From Georgenia muralis (GTDB taxonomy: Bacteria; Actinomycetota; Actinomycetes; Actinomycetales; Actinomycetaceae), in contig NZ_RKRA01000001.1 of the NCBI RefSeq assembly GCF_003814705.1, positions 558,001 through 622,000 of the forward strand: a stretch of 64,000 nt of DNA, written 5' to 3'. Under the pieces are notes generated by a model. That model had not been told where the DNA came from, searched no databases, and worked only from the letters and a program-made list of their open reading frames with translations. Made by a program: the position numbers and the translations under genes. Positions 8,913-16,720 of this stretch are shown in pieces. Numbering within the stretch: position 1 is the first letter of the stretch; each line of letters begins with the position of its first letter.

Positions 8913-9878
8913 ATGGAGCACGAGCCTGTCGGCCCCGCCGGCGCCCCGCGCCGGTCCACGACACGCCCCGTGGTGCTGCTCGCCGTGTCGCTCGCGGGCG
9001 GCGCCGTGCTCGCCGGGACGTTCCTGCTCCTGCGTCCCGACCGCCCCGACGACGGCGCGCCGCAACCGCCCGGGCGCGGGGATGCGCCATTCCCGACACG
9101 AGAGACGACCGGGGTGCCGGAGGGGTGGGAGCCGGTGCGGGTCGTCCGAGGCGATCTGGAGGTGGACACCCCGGGCGCCGTCGTCGAGGACGTCCGCATC
9201 CTGGACGGCAGTCTGCTGGTGGACGCGACGGACGTGACCGTCAGGCGAGTGGAGATCCTCGGTGGGGGGATCAACAACTTCCCCGGTCCGGTCTGCAGCG
9301 ACGGTCTGGTCGTCGAGGACACGACGATCCGGTCCTCCGGTCCTACCACGGAGGACCAGCTGCCGGCCATCGCGTACGGCGGCTACACAGCACTGCGGGT
9401 GCTCCTCGACGGCGTCCCGGAGGGGTTTCGCGTCGGCGGCGCGGGAAGCGGGTGCGGGCCGGTGACCGTGGTGGACTCGTTCGCCTCCGTGCGCTACCCC
9501 GACGATTGCACCGACTGGCACGGCGACGCGGTCCAGGGCTACGACGGACCAGCGCTGGTGATCCGCAACACCACGCTCGAGCTCGTCCAGACCGCCGACT
9601 GCGGCGGCACTGCGGCCTTCTTCTACCCCGCGGACCAGGGGAACACCACCGTCGACGTCGACGGCCTGCTGGTGAGCGGGGGTGGCTACCCGTTCCGGCT
9701 CGGCACGGCGGGCACCGTGAGCGATCTCGCGGTGGTGGACGGCTCCTGGACCTTCGGCCCGATCGACGTCAGGTGCTCGGCACTGACGGAGTGGGACGCA
9801 GCTGTCGTCGAGGCGGCCCCCGACGGCACGGTCCGCCGACTCAGGCCGCTCCCCTGCGATACCGACGGGGGCGGCTGA
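8913..9878 (+). CDS. Membrane-anchored paralogue of the upstream beta-helix domain
   Basis: A 321-residue protein: a short cytosolic start, one membrane helix (about residues 22-45, VVLLAVSLAGGAVLAGTFLLL), a short Pro/Gly linker and a domain that aligns end to end with the C-terminal domain of the preceding gene. Shared blocks include [70 protein letters not shown] and [10 protein letters not shown] local duplication is therefore clear, one copy released and one anchored. The ATG at 8913 is preferred; a TTG at 8865 would add 16 polar residues. The gene converges on the Wzz-like gene ending at 9901. Function is unknown; binding or processing of the locus polysaccharide is a reasonable guess. 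Confidence 0.8.
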   Translation: MEHEPVGPAGAPRRSTTRPVVLLAVSLAGGAVLAGTFLLLRPDRPDDGAPQPPGRGDAPFPTRETTGVPEGWEPVRVVRGDLEVDTPGAVVEDVRILDGSLLVDATDVTVRRVEILGGGINNFPGPVCSDGLVVEDTTIRSSGPTTEDQLPAIAYGGYTALRVLLDGVPEGFRVGGAGSGCGPVTVVDSFASVRYPDDCTDWHGDAVQGYDGPALVIRNTTLELVQTADCGGTAAFFYPADQGNTTVDVDGLLVSGGGYPFRLGTAGTVSDLAVVDGSWTFGPIDVRCSALTEWDAAVVEAAPDGTVRRLRPLPCDTDGGG

Positions 9879-9900
9879 CCGGCCGGGACGGCCGAGTGCC

Positions 9901-10578
9901 TCACCCGGCGCCGACCGACACGCCCGCCCGCTCCTGCCGTCCGCGCCTGCTCGCCCGGGGGCGGGGGCCGACCAGCAGCACGGCTCCGAGAGTGAGTCCG
10001 CCGCCGAGCAACGCCGTCATCACCAGGGCCCGCCGAGGCTCCCCGGTCAAGTGGTGCACCGTGGGAGGGTCGACGGCAACCTCGGTGGTGATGCGGTTGA
10101 CGGCAGCCACGCCCGTCTCGTCCTGGATCTCCTCGAGGATCTCGTCGATCCGGCCGAGGACCCGCGCCTGCTCCGCCCGCACCGACTCCTCGGTCGGTCC
10201 GACGACCTGGACGTCAAGAACCTGCCGGTTGAAGTTGGGCGCCCACTGCCCGCCGGTGTCAGGGAGCACCACCAGCGAGCCCCGAAGCTCTCCCCGTCCG
10301 ACGAGCGTGGCGGAGGTCTCCGCGAGCTTGCGTGGCTGATCGGTCCCGTTGAGGACGGTCTCGACGATGCCGGCGGTCTGGATCAGGTCTCCCGAGGTGG
10401 TCGCGAGCGAGTTCGGGTAGAGGGCGCTCGACGGCGCCATGAGGATCACGTCGACCCGTGAGTAGTAGACCCCGTCGTGCTCCAGCACGTAGAACCCCGC
10501 CAGCGTCGTGCAGACGACGCCGGCGACGACCACGTACCACCCACGCCGGACGGATCGCCACAGGTCCGCGATGACCAT
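9901..10578 (-). CDS. Wzz-like polysaccharide chain-length / co-polymerase protein
   Basis: A 225-residue protein with the Wzz topology: a first membrane helix near residues 13-33 (GWYVVVAGVVCTTLAGFYVL), an extracytoplasmic region of about 140 residues predicted to be mostly helical, and a second helix near 188-208 (ALVMTALLGGGLTLGAVLLV). The Arg-rich tail carries no tyrosine-kinase domain and no Tyr cluster. Such proteins set polymer length or organise export with Wzy. The ATG at 10578 has a perfect AGGAGG upstream; the frame continues further but without another such site. It is transcribed away from the Wzy-like gene, with about 200 bases of shared promoter region. A second protein of the same layout lies at 14826. 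Confidence 0.75.
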   Translation of the reverse strand: MVIADLWRSVRRGWYVVVAGVVCTTLAGFYVLEHDGVYYSRVDVILMAPSSALYPNSLATTSGDLIQTAGIVETVLNGTDQPRKLAETSATLVGRGELRGSLVVLPDTGGQWAPNFNRQVLDVQVVGPTEESVRAEQARVLGRIDEILEEIQDETGVAAVNRITTEVAVDPPTVHHLTGEPRRALVMTALLGGGLTLGAVLLVGPRPRASRRGRQERAGVSVGAG

Positions 10579-10779
10579 GGCTCCTCCTAGCCCTACCTCG
10601 CCTGACAGTGTTGCATGCGAGAGCTCGCGGGTCAGCGCCTCCCGGACGGAGGTCCGCAGTAGCATCGAGCGAGCCGAGCTACTCCCGTGCTGGCGGTGCA
10701 TGATGGACACGACACAGGCGCCTGAGACCTCGAGCCGGCGTGCGCCCGCACGGGCCGCCGGCGTCCAGGACCGGCTGCC

Positions 10780-12132
10780 GTGATGCTCGCGCGCAAGCAT
10801 CGGGTCGGCGGGCTCGTCACCGGGTTGCTCCCCGACTCCGTCACCTGGCTCACGGTCTACCTCGTCCTGCTTCTCGCCATCCCCTCCCGGCTCGTGCTCC
10901 AGCCGCTCGCCAGTGCGGGCGCCCCCTCACAGCTGTTCGCCCTCGTCGGTCTGCTGTGGTGGGCGTGGTACCAGGTCAGTCGCTGGAACGTCGCCGACAC
11001 CTGGCACGGCCCCGTGCGGACGGCACTCGCTGCGTTCCTGGCGAGTGTCGCGCTCAGCTACATCGGCGCGATGCTCAGGCCGATCGAGGCCGACGAGGTC
11101 TCGACGGCGGACGTGGCCCTCATCGCCGCGGCGTCCTGGGCGGGGACGTTCCTCGTGGCGCACGACGGCATCCCCTCGAGGGAGCGCCTCGACCTGCTGG
11201 TCGGGCGCCTCGCGATGGGAGGTGGGCTGCTCGCGCTGCTCGGGCTGGTCCAGTTCGCCACCCGGCAGACGCTGGTCGACGTGATCGACATCCCGGGCCT
11301 GAGCGCAAACCAGCAGGCCTTCGACTTCGAGCGGTCGGGGTTCACGCGCCCGTCGGGAACGGCCACCCACCCGATCGAGTACGGCGTCGTGCTGACGATG
11401 TTCCTGCCGCTCGCACTCCATTCCGCCTTCCACGCCAGACACACTTCGCTCGTCGCACGCTGGCTGCCTCTCGCGGCGATGGCGCTGATCATCCCGCTCT
11501 CCCTCTCGCGCTCGGCCGTCGTGGGCACCGTCGTGTGCCTCCTCGTCCTGATGCCGACCTGGCCTGCCGCGCGCCGCCGCCTGGCCCTCGTGAGTGGGGC
11601 CGCGCTCCTCGGTGTCGTCTTCGTGACCGTCCCTGGTGTCCTCGGCTCGTTCACGTCGATGTTCACGCAGATCGAGAACGACCCGAGCGCCCGCTCGCGC
11701 ACCGACAGCTACGGGCTGGTCCTGGACTTCGTCGCGGACTCGCCGCTCATCGGCCGAGGCCTGGGCACGTTCCTCCCCAAGTACTGGATCCTGGACAACC
11801 AGCTGCTGCTCCTGCTCGTCACGGTGGGGGTTCTCGGCCTCGCGACCTTCCTGGCGACACTGACCGCCGCGGTGGTCGTGCTCACCAGGTTGCGCCGCAG
11901 CAGCCGCGACGCCGACACCCGTGACCTCGCCCAGACCCTCGTGGCCTCCCTCGCCGCCGGGACGGCGGGCCTGGCCTTCTTCGACGGCTTCGCCTTCCCG
12001 ATGACGGCCGGCACGCTCTTCCTGCTCCTCGGCATGTCCGGCGCCCTCGCCCGGGTCGAACGGCCCGCTCTCCGGCGGCCGAGCCGAGCGACGTCGTCCG
12101 AAGCACCGCCGACGACCGTGCCTGGACCGTAG
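10780..12132 (+). CDS. O-antigen polymerase/ligase-like membrane protein (Wzy/WaaL type)
   Basis: A 450-residue protein with about 11 membrane helices and one larger outside loop holding RPSGTATHPIEYGVVLT and, later, DSYGLVLDFVADSPLIGRGLGTF. These are the two hallmark regions of the Wzy_C family: the conserved Arg and the His-Pro-x-Glu, and the G-x-G loop. It should polymerise or ligate lipid-linked repeat units on the outer face of the membrane. The start is ambiguous between GTG 10780 and ATG 10783. A possible 26-codon leader frame (10703-10783) ends in TGATG across this start. Upstream it is divergent from the Wzz-like gene; downstream a deacetylase follows after 42 bases. I cannot separate polymerase from ligase by sequence reading. 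Confidence 0.85.
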   Translation: MMLARKHRVGGLVTGLLPDSVTWLTVYLVLLLAIPSRLVLQPLASAGAPSQLFALVGLLWWAWYQVSRWNVADTWHGPVRTALAAFLASVALSYIGAMLRPIEADEVSTADVALIAAASWAGTFLVAHDGIPSRERLDLLVGRLAMGGGLLALLGLVQFATRQTLVDVIDIPGLSANQQAFDFERSGFTRPSGTATHPIEYGVVLTMFLPLALHSAFHARHTSLVARWLPLAAMALIIPLSLSRSAVVGTVVCLLVLMPTWPAARRRLALVSGAALLGVVFVTVPGVLGSFTSMFTQIENDPSARSRTDSYGLVLDFVADSPLIGRGLGTFLPKYWILDNQLLLLLVTVGVLGLATFLATLTAAVVVLTRLRRSSRDADTRDLAQTLVASLAAGTAGLAFFDGFAFPMTAGTLFLLLGMSGALARVERPALRRPSRATSSEAPPTTVPGP

Positions 12133-12174
12133 GCTGCCGGACACAAGAACATCCTCATCCGACGGGGGAGCGCC

Positions 12175-12843
12175 ATGGCAGGTCGCTGGGTCACGAACCT
12201 GTGCTTCCACGGCATCGGCAGTCCGAACCGCGAGCGCGAGCCCGGCGAGTCCTCGTACTGGGTCGACCAGGAGACCTTCAGCAGGGTCCTCGACGTCGTG
12301 GCCGCGAGGTCCGACGTGCGCCTCAGCTTCGACGACGGCAACGCCTCCGACCTCGCGGTCGCGCTGCCCGAGCTGGTCGACCGCGGCCTGAACGCCACCT
12401 TCTTCCCGGTCGCCGCCCGGCTGGACCGTCCCGGCAACCTCACCCGCACGGACGTGCGCGCCCTGGTCACCGCCGGCATGACGGTCGGCTCCCACGGCAT
12501 GCACCACCGCTCGTGGCGGGGGATGGACGCCGCCGCCATGAGCGACGAGCTCGACCGGGCGAGGAGCGAGATCGCGGCAGCCGCGGGAAGACCGGTGACC
12601 GCCGCTGCCTGCCCGCTCGGCGCCTACGACCGCACCGTGCTCCTCGCGCTGCGCCGGCGCGGCTACGAGGCGGTGTACACCAGTGACCGCGCCGGAGCCC
12701 TCGAGCGTGCGTGGCTCCAGCCACGGTTCAGCGTCCGCGCCACCGACGACGTCGAGGACGTGCGCGCGGTCCTCGAACGCTCCTCCGGCGCCGCACGCGC
12801 GGTCCGTGCCGCTGCCCGGATCGTCGCCAAGAGCCTGCGCTGA
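12175..12843 (+). CDS. Polysaccharide deacetylase (NodB-type, CE4)
   Basis: A 222-residue NodB-fold protein removing acetyl groups from amino sugars in a glycan. The metal-binding and catalytic motifs are visible: LSFDDGNASD (motif 1, Asp-Asp) and GSHGMHHRSW (motif 2, the two His ligands). CPLGAYD stands in the place of the usual RPPYG-type motif 3, so the usual Arg is replaced, which may change activity. No signal peptide is seen, so it either acts in the cytosol on lipid-linked intermediates or is exported another way. GGGGG precedes the ATG. It sits between the Wzy-like gene and glycosyltransferases, so it probably tailors the locus polysaccharide. Confidence 0.85.
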   Translation: MAGRWVTNLCFHGIGSPNREREPGESSYWVDQETFSRVLDVVAARSDVRLSFDDGNASDLAVALPELVDRGLNATFFPVAARLDRPGNLTRTDVRALVTAGMTVGSHGMHHRSWRGMDAAAMSDELDRARSEIAAAAGRPVTAAACPLGAYDRTVLLALRRRGYEAVYTSDRAGALERAWLQPRFSVRATDDVEDVRAVLERSSGAARAVRAAARIVAKSLR

Positions 12844-12895
12844 CCAGGTCCTTGCCGGCCCCGTGAAGTGTTGTACGTCGGCGCCCGGACCCCGT

Positions 12896-12901
12896 TAGCA
12901 T
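12896..12901 (+). promoter_or_regulatory. Putative -10 for leaderless glycosyltransferase mRNA
   Basis: TAGCAT lies exactly 7 bases before the GTG at 12909, so transcription would begin at or next to the start codon. No ribosome-binding site is present. This is the usual layout of leaderless actinobacterial genes. The -35 is unclear (TTGTAC at 12871, 19 bases away). Confidence 0.4.
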
Positions 12902-12908
12902 CCGGTCC

Positions 12909-13808
12909 GTGACCTGTTCCATCACCGTCGTGGTGGTGACGTACAACAGCGAGGACCACGTCGGCGCGCTGCTCGACAGCCTGCCCGACGCCTTCGGCGA
13001 CCGCGCCTACACGACCGTCGTGGTCGACAACGGCTCGCAGGACGGCACGGTCGCCCTGCTGCTCGGGCGCGACGACTGCACCGTGGTCCGGTCCACCAAC
13101 GACGGTTTCGCGGCCGGGGTGAACACCGGCGTCCGGCACCAGGGCGGCACAGGGCCGATCCTCGTGCTCAACCCCGACGTCGTGCTCGAGCCGGGGGCGG
13201 TGCCCGCGATGGTGGGCGCGCTGGAGGCCCCCGGCACCGGGATCGTCGCGCCGCTCGTGCTCGAGGCCGACGGGAGACTCTCCCCGTCGCTGCGCCGGGA
13301 GCCCACGCTTGCCCGCGCGACCGGTCTGAGCTTCACCCGCCTGGCGCGGTTCTCCGAGCGCGTCGACGACGTCCGGGAGTACACGAGACCGCACGTCGTC
13401 GACTGGGCGATGGGCGCGATCCTCCTCCTCGACCGGGCCTGCTACGAGGCGGTCGGAGGGTTCGACGAGTCGTACTTCCTGTACTCGGAGGAGACCGACT
13501 TCTGCCTCACGGCGCGGGACCTTGGCTGGTACACGGTGTTCGAGCCCTCCGCCCGGGCGATGCACGTGGGCGGCGGCTCGGGGGAGAGCGACGCCACGCA
13601 CGCCATGCAGGTGGTCAACCGCGTCCGGCTCTACCGGCGGCGCAACGGGGACCTGAAGGCGTGGCTCTACTTCGCCCTCGTGCTCGCGCGGGAGGTGCGT
13701 CGCGCCGTCGTCGGACGCCCGTCGGCCCTGGCGGGAGCCCGGGCACTGCTGCGCCCGGCGCTGCGCCCCCCGGAGCTCGCGTGCGGGCCGGGGCTCCTGC
13801 CGCGCTGA
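12909..13808 (+). CDS. Glycosyltransferase family 2 (rhamnosyltransferase-like)
   Basis: A 299-residue GT-A enzyme. Motifs in order: VVVTYNSEDHV at the start, VVVDNGSQDGT for nucleotide-sugar binding, LNPDV (the DXD-equivalent that holds the metal), WAMGAILLLDR, and the ED-like catalytic segment SEETDFCLTARDLGW. The HVGGGS segment and C-terminal amphipathic region match WbbL-type rhamnosyltransferases that extend lipid-linked glycans at the membrane. It starts without a Shine-Dalgarno, behind a -10-like TAGCAT. It is followed by another GT2 gene 65 bases on. The exact donor sugar cannot be read from sequence. Confidence 0.85.
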   Translation: MTCSITVVVVTYNSEDHVGALLDSLPDAFGDRAYTTVVVDNGSQDGTVALLLGRDDCTVVRSTNDGFAAGVNTGVRHQGGTGPILVLNPDVVLEPGAVPAMVGALEAPGTGIVAPLVLEADGRLSPSLRREPTLARATGLSFTRLARFSERVDDVREYTRPHVVDWAMGAILLLDRACYEAVGGFDESYFLYSEETDFCLTARDLGWYTVFEPSARAMHVGGGSGESDATHAMQVVNRVRLYRRRNGDLKAWLYFALVLAREVRRAVVGRPSALAGARALLRPALRPPELACGPGLLPR

Positions 13809-13873
13809 TCCTGCCCGGGCACGCCGGCGCCGAAGCTGCCCGAGCGGGGCGTCCGGTCTGCGACGATGACCGG

Positions 13874-14737
13874 GTGACGCCCGCCACACCGGCCGGACCG
13901 GGCCCCCTCGCATCGGTCGTGGTTCCGGCCCATGACGAGGAGCGGTCGATCGCACGGCTGCTCGACCAGCTGGCGCCCGGAGCGGGCGACGAGTTGCTCG
14001 ACGTGGTGGTGGTGTGCAACGGCTGCACGGACGCGACGGCGGCCGTTGCCCGGGGCTACGACGTCACGGTGGAGGAGATCCCGCAGGCGTCCAAGCGGGC
14101 CGCGCTCGAGCGGGGCGACGCCGTGGCCCGCACCTACCCGCGGGTGTACCTCGACGCCGACGTGGAGATCACCGCGGGCGACGTCCTCCGCCTCGTCGCG
14201 GCGGTCGCGACCGGCCGGTACCTCGCGGCCGGGCCGCGCCGGGTCGTCCCTCGCGACGGGGTGACCACGGCGGTGCGGTGGTACTACGACGTCTGGGAGT
14301 CGTTGCCCCAGGTCCGCACGGGGCTCTTCGGCCGTGGTGTGGTGGTCGTCTCGCAGGCGGGCGCCGAGCGGATCCACCGGCTGCCGATGCTCATGTCGGA
14401 CGACCTGGTGATGAGCGAGGCCTTCGCACCGCACGAACGTGTCGTCGTCCCCGAGGCGACGGTCGTGGTCCATCCCCCGCGGTCCGTCCCGGACCTCCTC
14501 CGCCGCCGTGTCCGCGTTGCCACGGGCAACGCGCAGAGCGACGCCGCCGGCAGGCGTAGCGACTCGGCACGCACCTCGGTCCGGAGCGTGGCGGGCGTCG
14601 TGATCCGCCGGCCCGGGCTGGCGCTCAAGCTGCCGGTCTTCGCCGCAGTGACGCTGGCAGCACACGTGGGAGCACGCCGTGCTGTCCGGCACGGTGACTT
14701 CACGACGTGGCGCCGCGACGAGAGCTCGCGTCGGTGA
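13874..14737 (+). CDS. Glycosyltransferase family 2
   Basis: A 287-residue GT-A enzyme: SVVVPAHDEERSI at the N-terminus, VVVCNGCTDAT for nucleotide binding, VYLDADVEITAGD as the DXD motif, then MLMSDDLVMSEAF as the acidic catalytic segment. The C-terminal quarter has an amphipathic or membrane-touching helix (RPGLALKLPVFAAVTLAAHV). The GTG at 13874 is preferred because the family homology begins there; the open frame continues upstream but overlaps the preceding gene. It lies between a GT2 gene and the second Wzz-like gene, so it probably adds one sugar of the repeat unit. Confidence 0.85.
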   Translation: MTPATPAGPGPLASVVVPAHDEERSIARLLDQLAPGAGDELLDVVVVCNGCTDATAAVARGYDVTVEEIPQASKRAALERGDAVARTYPRVYLDADVEITAGDVLRLVAAVATGRYLAAGPRRVVPRDGVTTAVRWYYDVWESLPQVRTGLFGRGVVVVSQAGAERIHRLPMLMSDDLVMSEAFAPHERVVVPEATVVVHPPRSVPDLLRRRVRVATGNAQSDAAGRRSDSARTSVRSVAGVVIRRPGLALKLPVFAAVTLAAHVGARRAVRHGDFTTWRRDESSRR

Positions 14738-14825
14738 TGCGAGCCGTCGCCGACCGGCCTCACGACCGCAGTTCGTGGGCCCGTACTACCCTGGGCACAG
14801 GCGCCCGCGAGGAGGTGACCGACCG

Positions 14826-15536
14826 GTGTATCTACGCGAGCTTGCGCGCAGCCTGATCCGCCGCTGGTACCTCGTCGCCGTCGGCCTCGTCGCCGTCGGT
14901 GGACTCGGCGCCTTCGTCCTCACGGTGGTCCAGCCGACCTACCAGGCACGGGCGAACCTCCTCCTGCTCCCCCCTCAGTCCAGCCTCGAGACCGGGGACA
15001 ACCCCTTCCTTGCGCTCGGTGGGCTCATCCAGCCGCTCGACGTCCTCACCCGCATCCTCGACGCGGGCACGACCCGGGAGGAGCTGCTCTCTGAGACGAC
15101 GGACGGTGACTACGTCGTCGAGGCGGACACGAGCACCAACAGCCCGATCCTTCTCGTCGAGGCGATGGGCGGTGACGCCGACGAGGCGCTCGGCGTCCTC
15201 GAGACCGTCCTCGACGTGGCACCCCCGACGCTGGTGGACCTTCAGGAGGAGCTGCAGATCCCCGCCCGCGACCAGGTCACCACGATGACCCTGACAGTCG
15301 ACGAGGTCGCGACCCCGGACCGCGGCGACCAGGTCCGGGCCCTGCTGGCTGTCGTGGCCGTGGGGACCGGTGCCGTGGTGCTGCTCGTCGGGCTGGTCGA
15401 CGGCATCCTGTTGGCCCGGGGCCGTCCGCGCGTCTCGCCGACCGGGAACCGGGCTGGCCCCTCGCCACAACCACCGACCGCGCCGGATCCGACCCTGAAG
15501 GACCAGTCCTCGTCGCCGGTACGCGGAGGCCGATGA
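14826..15536 (+). CDS. Second Wzz-like chain-length / co-polymerase protein
   Basis: A 236-residue protein with the same layout as the one at 9901: a basic start, membrane helix 1 (about residues 13-35, WYLVAVGLVAVGGLGAFVLTVV) followed by QPTYQARANLLLLPP (the Wzz N-terminal consensus region), an outside domain, and membrane helix 2 (about 180-203). The Pro/Ser-rich cytosolic tail has no Walker motifs and no Tyr cluster. GAGGAGG stands 10 bases before the GTG. The stop overlaps the next gene's ATG by 4 bases. Two Wzz-like proteins in one locus suggest a heteromeric assembly or two length classes. Confidence 0.75.
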   Translation: MYLRELARSLIRRWYLVAVGLVAVGGLGAFVLTVVQPTYQARANLLLLPPQSSLETGDNPFLALGGLIQPLDVLTRILDAGTTREELLSETTDGDYVVEADTSTNSPILLVEAMGGDADEALGVLETVLDVAPPTLVDLQEELQIPARDQVTTMTLTVDEVATPDRGDQVRALLAVVAVGTGAVVLLVGLVDGILLARGRPRVSPTGNRAGPSPQPPTAPDPTLKDQSSSPVRGGR

Positions 15537-16720
15537 TGGCGAACCGGCGGTCCCCCGTCTCGGTCGTCTGCGTCTTCAACGACGCCGACGTGCGTCGTGA
15601 CTGTCTCGACCGCTCCGTCTCGGACGGGCTCGCACTCGCCCCGGGGACCGACCTCGTGGCGGTGGACAACACGACCGGCAGGTTCGCTTCGGCGGGAGCG
15701 GCCCTCAACCACGGCGTGTCTCTGGCTCGCAACGCCCACGTCGCACTCGTCCACCAGGACGTCTACCTGCACTCCCTCCCGGCCCTCGAGGAGGCCGCGG
15801 CGATCCTCGGGTGTGGCGAGTTCGGGCTCCTCGGAGCGGTGGGGATGACGAGGGACGGGCACCTGGTCGGCCGGATCAGGGACCGGGTGGTGCTCTCGGG
15901 CCGGACAGCCCGGACGCCACGCGAGGTCGACAGCCTCGACGAGGTCCTCTTCATGGCCTCCCGCGAGCAGCTCATCCGGGAACCGCTCGCCGAGTCCCCC
16001 GACCTCGCCTGGCACGCCTACGCGGTGGAGTACGGGCTCCGGGTACGCGGGCTCGGCCGCCGCGTCGGGGCGATCCACCTCCCCGTCACGCACAACAGCC
16101 TCTCGGTCAACCTGGACCGGCTTGATGCCGCGCACGCCGCCGTCGCCGCGATGTACCCCGACGTCCTACCGGTGCGCACCACCTGCGGGACGGTGGCCTC
16201 GCCGGCGCCCCGGCGACCGCTCCCCCGTCCGATCGAGGCGCAACGCTGGCGCTACCGGTGGGTGCGCGAGTCCCTCGCGGTGCGCCCGGCACACCGGGCG
16301 GCACGGGACGTGCCCGTCGTCCTGAGCGACATCCGCCACGAGATCGACGACGTCCTCGAGTGCTTCGGCCGACCGCTGCCGGTGGTCAATCTCGAGCTGC
16401 CCGACGACCGGTTCACGCCCGGGTCCCCGCCTCTGGACCTCACCCGACGCGGGCGTCCGCTCTCGGTGCGCACGGCGACGCTCGAGGAGCTCATCGACAA
16501 CGACGTCACCGCAGAGGGCTCCGCGCTGGTCACGAACGTCCGGCCCTCAGACCTGACTGTCCTCATCCCGGCCCTGGAAGGCCTCCCGCTCCGGCTGGGG
16601 TTCCAGGAGGACGCCGGCCTGTGGCTCGCCACCGGCGCGCTGGCCGAGGTCGAGCTGGCCGGGTGGAGACGTGGCGGGGGACGTCCCCTGCTGGCGGCCG
16701 GGCGCGCCGTGCGGTCGTAG
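15533..16720 (+). CDS. Glycosyltransferase-like protein (StrF/GT2-type N-terminal domain)
   Basis: A 395-residue protein. Residues 1 to about 200 match the GT2-like domain found in StrF-type proteins: VVCVFNDADV, AVDNT, ALNHGVSLARNAHVALVHQDVYL (the DXD-like His-Gln-Asp), GLLGAVG and SLDEVLFMASREQL. Residues about 230-395 are an extra region I cannot place, ending near VELAGWRRGGG. The ATG overlaps the Wzz-like stop (ATGA). Its 3' end overlaps the convergent gene at 16547 by 174 bases, so the last 58 codons are read on both strands. It probably transfers one sugar of the repeat unit. Confidence 0.7.
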   Translation: MMANRRSPVSVVCVFNDADVRRDCLDRSVSDGLALAPGTDLVAVDNTTGRFASAGAALNHGVSLARNAHVALVHQDVYLHSLPALEEAAAILGCGEFGLLGAVGMTRDGHLVGRIRDRVVLSGRTARTPREVDSLDEVLFMASREQLIREPLAESPDLAWHAYAVEYGLRVRGLGRRVGAIHLPVTHNSLSVNLDRLDAAHAAVAAMYPDVLPVRTTCGTVASPAPRRPLPRPIEAQRWRYRWVRESLAVRPAHRAARDVPVVLSDIRHEIDDVLECFGRPLPVVNLELPDDRFTPGSPPLDLTRRGRPLSVRTATLEELIDNDVTAEGSALVTNVRPSDLTVLIPALEGLPLRLGFQEDAGLWLATGALAEVELAGWRRGGGRPLLAAGRAVRS

